A DNA stretch of 64,000 bases from Gonocerus acuteangulatus (Eukaryota > Arthropoda > Insecta > Hemiptera > Coreidae), in NCBI GenBank assembly GCA_946811695.1, contig OX328125.1:107052470-107116469 (forward strand), given 5' to 3'. This document shows, piece after piece, positions 35,301 to 48,900 of the stretch (positions within the stretch are counted from its first letter, which is position 1; every line of letters starts with the position of its first letter). A program made the position numbers and the translations under genes. Below the pieces are notes generated by a model that was given only the letters and a program-made list of their open reading frames with translations, was not told the DNA's origin and made no database searches.

Positions 35301-38300
35301 AGTAGTTTTATCCATCTTTATCTTTCTTTCTCTAATTTCCCGACATTAAATCCTGGAAAGGAGAGAACAACATTCGATATCCATTCTATAAATATTTCAG
35401 GTAATAAGGATGCTCGGTCCTTACGTATTAGCTTCAACCCAGGTTAGAGATGTGGGTCTTGTTCAGAGATTGGATCATGAGCGCAGACGCATAACTCATT
35501 AGCATTTCTTTTGGCCTATTCCTTGAGTTTGCAGATTATGATTAGGGTACCAATAGAACCTTTAGCGAGCGGAAACGCATAGCAATTATGTCATTAACAT
35601 AAGTGCTATGCCTTTCCTCAAAATGCATCTTTGGGATTTACCTACAACTGAAAAAAATGTTTAATTGCATATTGGCCCATTTCCCACCGAAAAACCAGTG
35701 ATCTATATTATCAGCGAGTTGGGTTAACTAGGGTTTTGATATACCCACAAGCACAAGCAGAAACACATAGCAATTATGCCATTAACATAAGTACTACGCG
35801 TTTCCTCAAGTTTATATCAAAGCTTTAGTCAACCAAAATCTTTGATAATCCTGTTGCCATATTGGCAAAAATTCAATTGACGTTTATGCTGATGATCCAG
35901 ATCGCTGACCCAGTGATGATCCAAATCTCTGAGCGCTGGTTCTTTAATCTGCATCGGAGCTAATATGTAAGTACCCGATGCACCTTCATTGATGGTAACA
36001 GGTGTACCATCATAACCTAGGATCTGTAAAGAAACAATCCAAGCTTTGTATGGAACCACTGCCTCGGTTCTTGGGATTTGATGATGACAGGTGTACCACT
36101 GCCATAGTTCTTGGAATTTGATGATGACAGGTGCACCATTGCCTTAGCTCTTGGAATTTGATGATGACAGGTGCACCCCTGCCTTAGCTCTTGGAATTTG
36201 ATGATGACAGGTGCACCCCTGCCTTAGCTCTTGGAATTTGATGATGACAGGTGCACCCCTGCCTTAGCTCTTGGAATTTGATGATGACAGGTGCACCCCT
36301 GCCTTAGCTCTTGGAATTTGATGATGACAGGTGCACCCCTGCCTTAGTTCTTGGAATTTGATGATGACAGGTGCACCCCTGCCTTAGTTCTTGGAATTTG
36401 ATGATGACAGGTGCACCCCTGCCTTAGCTCTTGGAATTTGATGATGACAGGTGCACCCCTGCCTTAGTTCTTGGAATTTGATGATTACAGGTGCACCCCT
36501 GCCTTAGCTCTTGGAATTTGATGATGACAGGTGCACCCCTGCCTTAGTTCTTGGAATTTGATGATGACAGGTGCACCCCTGCCTTAGCTCTTGGAATTTG
36601 ATGATGACAGGTGCACCCCTGCCTTAGCTCTTGGAATTTGATGATGACAGGTGCACCCCTGCCTTAGCTCTTGGAATTTGATGATGACAGGTGCACCCCT
36701 GCCTTAGTTCTTGGAATTTGATGATGACAGGTGCACCCCTGCCTTAGCTCTTGGAATTTGATGATGACAGGTGCACCCCTGCCTTAGTTCTTGGAATTTG
36801 ATGATTACAGGTGCACCCCTGCCTTAGCTCTTGGAATTTGATGATGACAGGTGCACCCCTGCCTTAGTTCTTGGAATTTGATGATGACAGGTGCACCCCT
36901 GCCTTAGCTCTTGGAATTTGATGATGACAGGTGCACCCCTGCCTTAGCTCTTGGAATTTGATGATGACAGGTGCACCCCTGCCTTAGTTCTTGGAATTTG
37001 ATGATGACAGGTGCACCCCTGCCTTAGTTCTTGGAATTTGATGATGACAGGTGTACCATTGCCTCATTTCTTAAATTTCTATATCTTATCTTAAAGTCAT
37101 GGGCTTAGTAGGCATGGCTCACTCTTCTTCTCTCTCCCACGCGACTCTCTACTGCTAACATCTCTTGAATTTTTTTTTCTTGGCAATTTCATTTTGATCC
37201 TCCTCTCTTGTTGTCTGTAAATTTACAAACATTTTCATTTTTACCTCCAGTTTTTTTTTTCTTCTTATTTTCTCAGGTTAATTATGTGGTTCAAGAGGCA
37301 ATAGTGGTAATCAAGGATATATTCCGGAAATATCCTAATAAATATGAGAGCATTATCTCTACCCTTTGTGAAAATCTTGATACATTGGATGAACCAGAAG
37401 CCAGGTAACAGCTTTCACTCTTTTCATTTATTATATACCAAATTTAAGAATTTTCCAAAAATCACAACATTTTGTCTTTATAATACAATAAGTATTTTTA
37501 AAGTTATTGAACAAAATATTTAGAACAATTTGTTCTAGTCCCAAATGATTAAACACCCAATGCACTTTTTACGATTGGTATTAATTGTAGGGCTTCCATG
37601 ATCTGGATTGTTGGTGAGTACGCCGAAAGAATTGACAATGCTGACGAACTCCTCGAATCATTTCTCGAAGGATTCCATGATGAGAATACTCAAGTCCAGC
37701 TCCAATTACTCACAGCCATTGTGAAACTTTTCCTCAAAAGACCGACTCATACTCAGGAGCTTGTACAACAGGTAAGCAAAAACTAAAACTCTTTTCAGAA
37801 TTAATGGAAATGTCAAATATTTGGCAAATTAAATTCTTATTTTTAGAACATAAACAAAAATTAGTCCCTAGTTAACATGCAACCCGCTACGCCACACCAC
37901 TATCAAGTGGTGCCCCCGCCGCCTAGTCTAGTCAGTAGGTGTGCCGATTTGGTTAGCAATACTGGACGAAAGGGTTTTAGTGGGTGGAAAGCTGTGAGTG
38001 CACTGCATAGTGACTGGCCATGCCATTTTGTTCTTAGCTTCTGTTCAAGTAAACGCCTGTGTGTTATGCTTTTACATTGGAAAATGACAAATCTTGGATT
38101 GGAAAATAAAATAATTATATATAAACATGCTCTTTAAAAAAATAAATAAATTCACCTTTGAGATATTTTGGAGACCTCGCAATAGAATAGAACAGCAAAT
38201 AACGTCCAACTCACAGGAACTGCGTTATCTTAATGCGGTTGCCACCAATACACCCAGTGAGTGCCTATTTTCTGTTGCTAGCCTGGTAGTAATTGCAAAA

Positions 38301-41300
38301 AGATCAATATTAAGCCCCATAGAAATTATATTTATTCATGACAATTACGAGTTAAGAAAGGCAAACTATAATTCAGAATAAGGACTGTAGTTTCAATCCT
38401 AATGCATGGCAAACATTTCCAATAAAACTGTAATTTGTTTGTTTATTTAAATTTTCAATTTCTTTATTTATAAAATAAATTTTGTAACAAGCATAAGTTT
38501 ACAAAGCTCAAAAAACCCGACAAATAAAAACGGCTTAACTGAAACACTCGATAAAACTCTTTCAAACAAGAAAATCTAGATCAAAATCGGTCCAGCTATT
38601 TGCGAGCTATGATGCCACCGACAGACACACAGAAACACACGTCAAATTTAAAACACCCCTCTTTTTGGTCGAGGCTGAAAAAAATAGCCCTCGCCATGCA
38701 TGTCTAGACCCTAGTGAGTAGATAAAATAAGAGTTAATAAGAAATATGCTTCTTGACTTTTTAATATTAAAGGTATTTAGGTGTGTTGTATCTCCTGATG
38801 GTATTAAATATATGTAAGAGGCAAAAACAGCTCAACACTTAGGGTGCTTGTACACGAATGGCTCTGTGCTACAAGCTACGGAAGTAGTGGCTATGAGGGA
38901 CTGGAGTCGTCGGACTGCAAGCGCCTTCACGCTAAAAGCTTTAGCCTTAATACTAGCGAAATAGAACACAGGAATGAGTTCTGAAGTGAAACAGAACAAA
39001 GGAATAGATTTTCCTATGAATTCAACTAGTATTGAACATGCTACAACAAGCGGTTTCATGTTACAGATCCAACACATTTTGGATCTGTAGCATGAAGCCA
39101 CTTGTAGTCACCCACTCGATCATGCTTCAGAGATGGGACAATGCCCATAGGATAAATGTACGAGGGTCATTCAATAAGTAATAAGGCAAATTGATATTGA
39201 TCAGAAATGGTTTTATAATTAAATATGAAACTTTAATGGCTTCAGGTTGACATCCTTATTATTACTTCTGATCAGCTAGTTGATACAATTTGGTAAAAGT
39301 AACCTATAATTCAGTTAGGCCAAGATGTTAAGTCGGACTGAGAATTGCACCGCGGAAAAACAACGTGCTGTTGTAAATTTTAGTTGCAGAAGGTTTTGAA
39401 GGTAGTGAAATCGATGCAAGACTTTTCTGGAAGACCAACAAACTATCAACAGCCAATATTACTTTAACATGCTGTAAACCAAAGTAAATCCTGCCATTTT
39501 CATTAAACATTGTGGCATTTTCAAAAAAGGTGTGCTTTTGCTTTGTGATAATGCCCCTTATGGCACAGATAATTCATGAATGCATCCAAAAACTAGGCAA
39601 GGAGATTCTTCCACACCTCCCACACAGCCTAAATTTCCATATGTTTCGTCTTCTTAAGGAGACTCTACGTGGCAAACAAAATGGGCTCTAACAAAGAGAT
39701 CAAGATTCAGGCACAAACTCCGCCCCGACAGCTAAAAAAAGAATTTTATGCCAGTGGCGTAAAAAAGTTAGAGGAATGATTGGGCATGTGTATAAGTTTT
39801 GGGGGGGATATGTTGAAAAGTTGCCAACATTTTGTACTAATTGAATTAACGGATTTTAATCTACAACAAGTTGTCTCGTTACTTAGTGAATGACCCTCGT
39901 AGATGTATCTGAAGCAGGTGTTTCTTCCACAGCAGCTTCTGTACCTTGTAGCACAGCATCGCTTGCATATGTTTCCATTGTAAGACCCCACTTAATCTTA
40001 AACGATATATCTTCGTGATTAGGAAAACTCAACTTGAGAAATGACAGGTGATGTTATTATTTCCAGGTTCTTAGCCTTGCGACTCAAGATTCAGATAATC
40101 CAGATCTCCGTGACAGAGGTTTCATATATTGGAGACTTCTTTCTACCGATCCAGGTGCTGCAAAGGAAGTCGTTCTAGCCGAGAAACCTCTCATTTCCGA
40201 GGAGACTGATCTTCTAGAACCAACACTTCTCGATGAACTCATTTGTCACATTTCATCACTTGCTTCAGTTTATCACAAGCCTCCAACTGCATTTGTTGAA
40301 GGTAGAGCAGGCTTGAGAAAATCTCTTCCAGCAAGGTAAGTCTCTGTCTCTGTCAAAAAATTTAAACTCTTGTCTGTTAAATGGAATTTTGAAAATTGGG
40401 TCGTACTATCAAGGAGCCTGTCCACCCCTGCATTATAGTATAGACAGGAACCATTCTCGCAATGTCTTGATGTAAACTGTTCCCTACAAAAAATTCTTCT
40501 TTTAGTTTAGCTTTTTTTTTTTTTTTTTTTTTTTTACGGCGCATCGACAAATCTTGGCCGTTAGCGCCGACATCCAGGGTGCAGCCAGGAATCTTCTCAG
40601 CGAGCCCTGAGTTGAGAAAATTCCTGCCACCGGTGGGGATCGAACCCACCATCTCCCTCTTATGAATCCAGCACGCTAGCCACTAGACCACGAGAGACCC
40701 CAGTTTAGCTTCTTGAGGTCATTTAAGTAAGAGAAATGCACTGCTAGCCTAGTTTGATCTGCATTCGAGACAATAAGATTTTTTCAGAACTTACAAGTGG
40801 TTGGTGAAGAATATTTTCTTGTCCTGGATTAAATGACTTCCTATTTGGCCAGTTCTTTTTTATATAATGATTACTTCTATCTCTGCTATTCCACTTTGGA
40901 GCTGCAAAAATTGCAACAAATCCTCAGAATGTACAAAAAGGCTGAATGTTAACATCGCGGATCTTGCAGTAGATTAACCCTTTCCATAAGCAAAGAGCCG
41001 TGAGGAAATGTGTTCTCGTGTATTGGATAGTCACACCCGATGTTGGCCCCCCTGTACGAGATACTTTTGCCACTCTCGGTCACAGCGCCTCGACTTTCAG
41101 CGATCTCCTCGCCGTATTAAAAATCACCTTTTATCATTTTGATTTTTTGTTTCTTTTAAAATGATTATTAATTTTTATTTATGTTGAATTAGTTTGGCGT
41201 TTGAATAATTATTTTTAAGTTGAATAACTTTGTTTAAAAATCTACTATATATTTGTCAAATACCACTCACTCACTCACTCACTCACTCACTCATCTATCA

Positions 41301-43718
41301 ACGCCCAGCCCAAACCGCTCGACAGAAAATTTTGAAATTTTGCATGGACACTCCCTATATAACGTAGGCGCTCGCTAAGAAAGGATTTTTTGATATTCGT
41401 ATTTTTAAGCATTTTTAGGGGGGTTTAAAGTTTGAGTTGGTTAGAGAAGGCAAGCCTAGGCAGCCTGCGTTGCTAGGACGATAAAGAACAGCTGTTACCT
41501 TACATTATCTATCTCATAGTTTTATTTCTAATTGAGGTTAGTTTCAACTATGATGGCAGTCCTTGAATTACTAGAAATTAACTGTCCCTCATAGAGTTTT
41601 AATTGCGTTTCTTTTCTGCCTGTCCCCGTCAGATAGGCTTGCCATATTTTTGGAGAGTTAAACCGGGACACATTAATATAGGATGGGTATACCAGGGGGG
41701 GGGGATAAAAAGAGTACAAATTATAAGCAAAATGGTTGGTGAGTTTTAAGCCTAGCAACTAACGGGGAGGGGGAATCCTAAACTGTTAGTCTACCCAAAC
41801 CTTAAAAATAAGAACGGAACTTTTTTTGCTACTTGATTTTCTTAAAACAATCTCTCAGCCAAATAGTAGTGTCTGGCAGCTGGCAGCGCTGTGCAGGTAG
41901 TTCCAGCGTTTTACAGTTAGATTACTTCTCATTTCTTTGACACTGTGAGCAGTAGTAAAAATGTTAATTGTAGAAAAGTAACCGATTTAAAAAAGATTCT
42001 TATAAACATGAATTCATTACTTTTTACATCTTACAGCCTTTTCCGGGACATTGATAAAACTGGGCGGGACACCGAAACAATTGCAAAATACCGGGACAGT
42101 CCCGGTCAAACCGTGATGTATGGCATATCCTTAGGTTTTCCAGGCGAGGTAATAATATCCGGAACCCTTGCACAGCCTCCTCGCCTATAACCTTGGTAAT
42201 ACTCGTAAATATATTGGGTGTTACTACATGACTTCTTGGAAACATAAACTTTTAAATTTTAACGCCCATTGAATAAAATATAGTATGACGGGAACCGTGC
42301 TGTATTAAACTGCACAGAATTGTATAGTAACGTAATTTTAATGAAACATTATTTAACGCAATAAAATAACTACTTATCTGCCGTGACGAAGCACGGGTCT
42401 TCAGCTAGTAAGTTATAAAAAAGTTATATTATATATGAGTAAAAAAAATAGAAATAGAAGCTCTTTATTTTATGAATAATAATCAAGGGAATTATATACT
42501 CAATAACTATGGAAAATAAGTTTCCCATCTTCCTCTTTGATCCGTGACTTTGTACACCGGCGGAGTTAAAAACTTATTTTTTATTTTTATGTAAAAAACT
42601 TAATTACGAAAACAAAAGGATTATTATAAATATTTACAGTTCATTTAATGAATTATTTAATTCAATATGAAATATATTTATTTATTTTGCTTATCGCTTA
42701 CAAGGTTTCCCCATAGCGAGGAGTAGGCCTTATATAATATGATAAGTATAACTAATGTTATTATTACTAGGGTCATGCATTAATATAATTTTTATTCAAC
42801 ATGCACCAATATCTTATTGATATATATAACTTGTAATATATAATTTGCCAATGCGATTCCACGATAAGTTATGGGATCACGTTTGCCTCCTTTTTTGTAA
42901 ATCATAGACATATGTAGATTTGACCAGCTCGAGGGAAATGTTTACTCTGATATGATTTTATTAAAAAAAATTCTCGAGGTAATGTATCCATATTTCTGGG
43001 AGAGCTTTATAGAAATCGTAAGCAACCCCATCAGAACCAGGTGATGAACCAACCCTACAAGAATGCAAGCAATATGAAATATATTAAACTTATCACTTAA
43101 ATATTAAATATATTTAAAAAAATGGAGGATAGGCAATAAAAAAACATGATAATCACATAAAGAATGTGAGAGGTACGCCGAGCTCTTGACTGCTGTACAA
43201 GTCAACGGTATGTGGGTCCCGCCTTCCTTCGACTTCTTCACAAGTCGACAGTACACAGGTCCCGATTACTCTCGACTGCTGAAGCAGTCCAAGGTAGAGA
43301 AAGGGTTAACACGTTCAATACAGTGAGCCCCATCAAGTCCTTATGGCTGGACTAAGAGCACCATACAGTGCTCTCTTCACCCCTTCCCAGAGACATGAAT
43401 ACCATATGGAGCTCAGGCCTATTCAGTTTCTCGTTGCCCTCTCAGCTAGTAGCTACCTGCTTGGAGTTCTCTCAATCCACCAGCCATCGCCCAAAGTGAG
43501 CCAAGATGGCTGCAGTGTTGAACGTGTTAAAATATAAGACGCACCCTAAGTGAAAACTCGTTCGAGGAATAGTCACACCAAAAAAACACAACATTTTAAC
43601 CAATTGAAATGAATTTTCGAAAGATTGATAAGTGCACTGTGCGTTTAGCAACCCAACATATTTGGGCAGCCAACTTAGTTTTTAAATAAAGAATTTCTTC
43701 TTCTTCTATATTAATTTT

Positions 43719-43781
<63 letters not shown>

Positions 43782-45882
43782 GTGAAGAATAATATTGGTT
43801 GTAGGTCTGGATCTGGAGATGTAGGAGCTGAAGTACAAAGTTCAACTAATGCCCAAGTGATTCCATCCCAAGATTCGCTGATAGGAGATTTACTGTCCAT
43901 GGATATTGGCGGAGTTTCAGCGCCTCCACCACCACCTCCAACTTCAGCACCTGTCGATCTTCTAGGCCTCGATTCCCTTGTCAGTATTACTCTTTTCAAT
44001 AACTTAAACATTTGTTTGATGAGTACATTCAATTTGATTATCCTAATTTACATGCTATTTGCTACAAAAATCATTTGTCTAATTTAAAAGGTCAAGTTGA
44101 ATTCGTCCACCGGAACATGGTTTTTTGAGTGAAATTCGCACAAAATAATACGTTTTTGAATTCATATGATTGCATTTACTTATTTTATAGGTTCCTTAAT
44201 GTAGGAAAACGATTGAAACCAGTTTTAAAGCAATATCTGTAACCAATTTCGAGAAACATTTTGAAACACCTACTTTTCCAAAACATATTTTCAATTTGGG
44301 TATTCAAAAACGATTATTCAGTTGAAACTTGTTACAGACGTTTGATATTCATCTAATCTAACATAGATAAATTTCGGTTCTGTTTGGAGTTAAGGAAGTG
44401 CTAGAAATAAAATATTTTATTAACAGGCATGAATTTTCGTATATTGTCTAAAATATCTCGAAAACAGGTCTGAAATCATGGTAAGTGGAAGGGGTCCATT
44501 CAAAAGCTTACTAAATTCTCTACAAAAAAAAAAGCTAATCTAATTTTCAATGGGGGTGATGTCAATCGAAGAAATAAGTGGTTAAAACTTCAAAATTGTT
44601 AGTTTTGTTCTTTTCAACTGGTTTTTGTATCTGTTTAGCAAACTTTTTAATTGGTTGTTGTTGTTTTTTAATTGCATTTAACAGTAAAATGAGTATTTTA
44701 GTAAAAGAAGGCAAGAAAATGAGAAAAATTGTTATAGAGTGAACATCGAGAAAAAGGATAGAGTAATTTCCGCTTAGGATACAATCTGTTTCCTGTTGTG
44801 TCACTTAAAATCTTATATTATTTCTCTCTGAGATTTCATTGTATATTTTTCAAGAAAGATCAAAACCTATCAATAAATGTTTCTATTCCTTTACTAATGG
44901 CACTAGAGATATGAACAAAAAAGCGCTAAAATGAGTCGGAGTTTTATTTCATAGTTTTCCATGAAAAAAAAGGGGGGCATTGGTTCTTGGAGGGATTCAT
45001 AGTCTACTGAACTCTGAGATGGAATGCTCATTTGAAGAACGTTGATGCCTTTAGATTTTAAGAGGTAATAATACCTTGTAACTTTTTTTATGGGCTAATA
45101 TTCTTCCTTAACTAATCAAAAATGACATCCAAGATTGTTTATGCGAAGAAAACATTTTGAAATGGGACAAAAATATGATTTCCCGAGTAAAATCCCGATG
45201 CCGAGTGAACGCGCTGCTGATTTGAAGATAATTTTTTGAGCGAGCTTCGATTGGTCCCTTTTTAATCGTTTTTTTTTTTTTTGTCCTCTTTCAATACATT
45301 TCAAAATTAAAACCCTTTTTTTTTTTTTTATCTTTATTGCAAGAAAGTATGAAAAAAAAATTAAATGGGAAATAAATAAACATTTCAGTACATTAAACTT
45401 TAAAGTCGTTTTCTCAAAACTATGTTTTTCAAATTGGTCTTCAGTTTTTGCCCAATCAATTCAAATTTTATCTGCAGCTTCTTAATGACACTTGCTAGTA
45501 AAGTATGCAGGATCTTTTCGATTTGTTCAATTATAACAATTTTATGACCAATTTCCAACGGTTTTTTTTTAATAGAAAACGAATAATTGTTCACTATTTT
45601 CAAAAAAATTAATATTTATTAAAAATCCTACATACTTTACTAGATTTAATCTTGTTCTTTAGAAATAATTTTAGGTTTTTGTCCTAGATTAAAATAACAG
45701 ACTCACGTCCAAGAAAAAAGAGGTTTTCCATTCGTCAGACACAGCGCCACTATTTTTTTTATTTTTTTGAAGAATTGAAACTTTTTTTTTGTGGTTACTT
45801 TAACATCCCATATTAAACGTAAGATATAGAGAATAGAAGAATATTTATTTATTTGTTATTTATAAATACAAGAAAATGACTT

Positions 45883-45938
<56 letters not shown>

Positions 45939-48900
45939 GGCGCATCGATAAATCTAGGCCATTAGCGCCGAGATTTTAGTAGTATTACCCCTTATGTTAG
46001 GAACTGTAAAAGTGAACGTTTCCATTATGATTTGTGAAAATAAGTATTTTCTGGTTTCATTCTTATTCCTTTCAAAGTCTTGTCTTCTTCAGGTAGTTTT
46101 ATGAATGAGACAGTTTAATGTCTGAATAAATTTGCATTTCATTAATAATATGCTTATAAAATTATATCTTTGTTCAGCTTGGTGGTGTATCGGAACCAGC
46201 AGTTTCGCAGAGTACGACCGGTCTACTTGGAGATATATTTGGAATTGGCCCAGCTGGTCCGTCTCCATACAGTCCTCCAAAAACAGTCTGGTTGTCAAGT
46301 GAACGAGGGAAAGGCTGTGAAATTCTAGGCACATTCTCCAGGAAGTATGTCTTAGCTCATCTCTTTAAATGAAAAGAGAGATATTTCAGTAACTCACTAG
46401 ATTAGATAAATATTCTCAGGATAAAATATAATAAAATCAATCTTTAATAAATTACATGCTCAAAGGCTATAGTAAGATAAGATGGTGAAAAGTGCCCCCA
46501 GCGATATGGATATCAGAGTTGGACAACTTGAATGTTAACCTAAAAATACTCGGTCGTGCAAATATTTAGCCTTCTGGAGGTCATATTAGTGGCACAATAG
46601 GTTAGAGCGTCTTAAATCTATATTATTTTTTTTTTTTATTGACGCAATTTTACACCAAAAAATTCATAGAGGTGCATTTATAAACATTAATAACAATGAT
46701 TTTTTTTTTTCAAATAATTTGGCACAAAATTCGAATTTTCAGACAAGTTTTAATTTTTTAATGGATTATTTAAATATGAGGATATTCTTTGGCCAACTTC
46801 TAAATAGCATGTTTTCCTGTACTGTGCATTGCTGAGGTGGAAAAAATCATTTCAGTTAGCACAGTTGCAAGTATGGCATAGAATAGCATCAGACTTCGAA
46901 TATTCATACTTTTTCGAATTTTGAGGTAATCTATATTGTGTTATAGTACTATAAAACGCATTTTTTAAGGATTTTTGGAGTATGTTTGGGTGAATTGGGC
47001 TGTTTTCATTTAAGGTTATGTTAAATAAATGCAAAAAAGAGTTTTATTGATTTTTTCCTCCGAAAATGAGACTTTTGTAAATGCATGCCCCTATGTTAAG
47101 ATAATAATCATGTTATAAGTATTCTCATTTAACCTATTTTGAGTGGCTGAGTAATATGTTTATGGAAGGATTGGTCCAAGTTCATTCTGGCTTCTAGAAG
47201 GTTCAGCTTACCTTCTGGGTTGTCCGTTGTGAGAAATTCTACATTTTTTTTTTTATTATTATTGGTAAAGGGAATGTGTTTTAGGAGACTTAGGGTGCGT
47301 TTACACCTGATACTTCTTGCAGGATATATATCTCAGGTGTCAGATAGATAATTATCATAATTATTATATCCGACACCTGACATATATATCCTGCGAGAAG
47401 TGTCAGATGTAATGCTGGTGATAGAAATATATATCTCAGACATAAATTGTTTGACACTAGTCAAAATTTCTGTCTGACATAAATATTCTGCAATAACTAT
47501 CCGATGTAAACGCACCCTTAGACCCTTAATCCTTGTTCCCAAGTCTGTCAATAGGGCTGCCATCTTAGCCAGCAGATTAATGCTCTGTATCCAATGTCGG
47601 ATGCCACTATATCAGTATAGCTTAGGCTTTAGCTAGCCCTTTTACCCCCTGACTTCAACAATAAATGTCAAATATTAAGTACTGAGACATCAATTTGTGA
47701 AGTCTCAAACAATCATATAATTGATTAAAAATAATAATATTTCTTATTTTCAGGAATGGACAAATCTCGATGGATATGACCATCACGAATAAAGCGTTGC
47801 AGCCGATGACAGGATTTGCTATCCAGCTTAACAAAAACAGGTTAGCATTTCTGACTTATTGCCCAATTTATAAGAAGTAGCAATTCTTGAATTATGTTTA
47901 TCATAGTTATATACTATGAACCTCGGTCATTGGCCCTAAATCTAAATTCTCATGGATCTTGCCAATGAAAGGCAATACATGTGTTTTCTTTCTCCTCAGC
48001 TAATAGTTTCCGTTCATTTTAAGAGGGTAAATGAATATATTAATGAAGGTTTAACTTGAAATAATATATAACTAGATTGAATTTGTCTTGTCATCATTGA
48101 TAACCCACCCTCTCACATCCCCTTAGTCCAATCTAATATTTTACCAATATAACATTTATTTTTATTCATATATTGTATCAAAAAGTTTATTTATGCTAAA
48201 TTTTATGATTTTGTTCATTCATATACAGGGTGTCCCCAAAATAAACTTCGGGAATCGATGCAGGATGAAAAAAAGAAAGAAAAAATATCCTTTGGTATAT
48301 ATCTTGTTTTTGCTTTGTTTCTGAGAAAAACAAAAAAACTAAAACGCAATTGTGAGAAGGCTTTCTTTCATAATGCCTATATAAAAATTATTAAAAGTAT
48401 ATGTTTTATCTTCCAGCCTCTTGACAGTTATCGAGGAATGCATGGAAAGACTGGGTTAAGTTGAGGGGTTAAAAAATGGGGACCTGTTATTTCATTATTC
48501 CTCAAAAAATCAGACGCATACTCATTCCTATATTATGGGGTGGGGGTGAGTGGGGGATAAAACATAAACAAAATGTAATTGTTGACTTATTAACTTTCTT
48601 TTTTCTTTTTTTATCTTACTGGCTGACCCGGTGTCCTCAATAGCAGAATAACTATTAAAAAAAAAAATTAAAGAATTGAATGCTAGGCGGTATGAAGTTC
48701 GCCGGGTCAGCTAGTTTTTTATAATTACAATTCTTATGATCATTATTACTGCAAGAAGCATGTTTTTTTTTATGAATTATATTATCATTTTACTTACAAC
48801 AAATTTTTCATTTTTATTGTGCATTTACCTCAACCTCAGAATTGATTGCCTCCAAAGAGGTAACAACTGCCTTTTAATAATTTCTTTTAGTTTTTTGCGT

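Noticed and set aside
36061..37060. CRISPR array
   Set aside because: Uniform 40-bp tandem units with no unique spacers, inside a eukaryotic intron.
37877..38137. 86-codon ORF in beta-adaptin intron 9
   Set aside because: No recognisable domain; intronic and next to hAT debris, so I could not support a gene.
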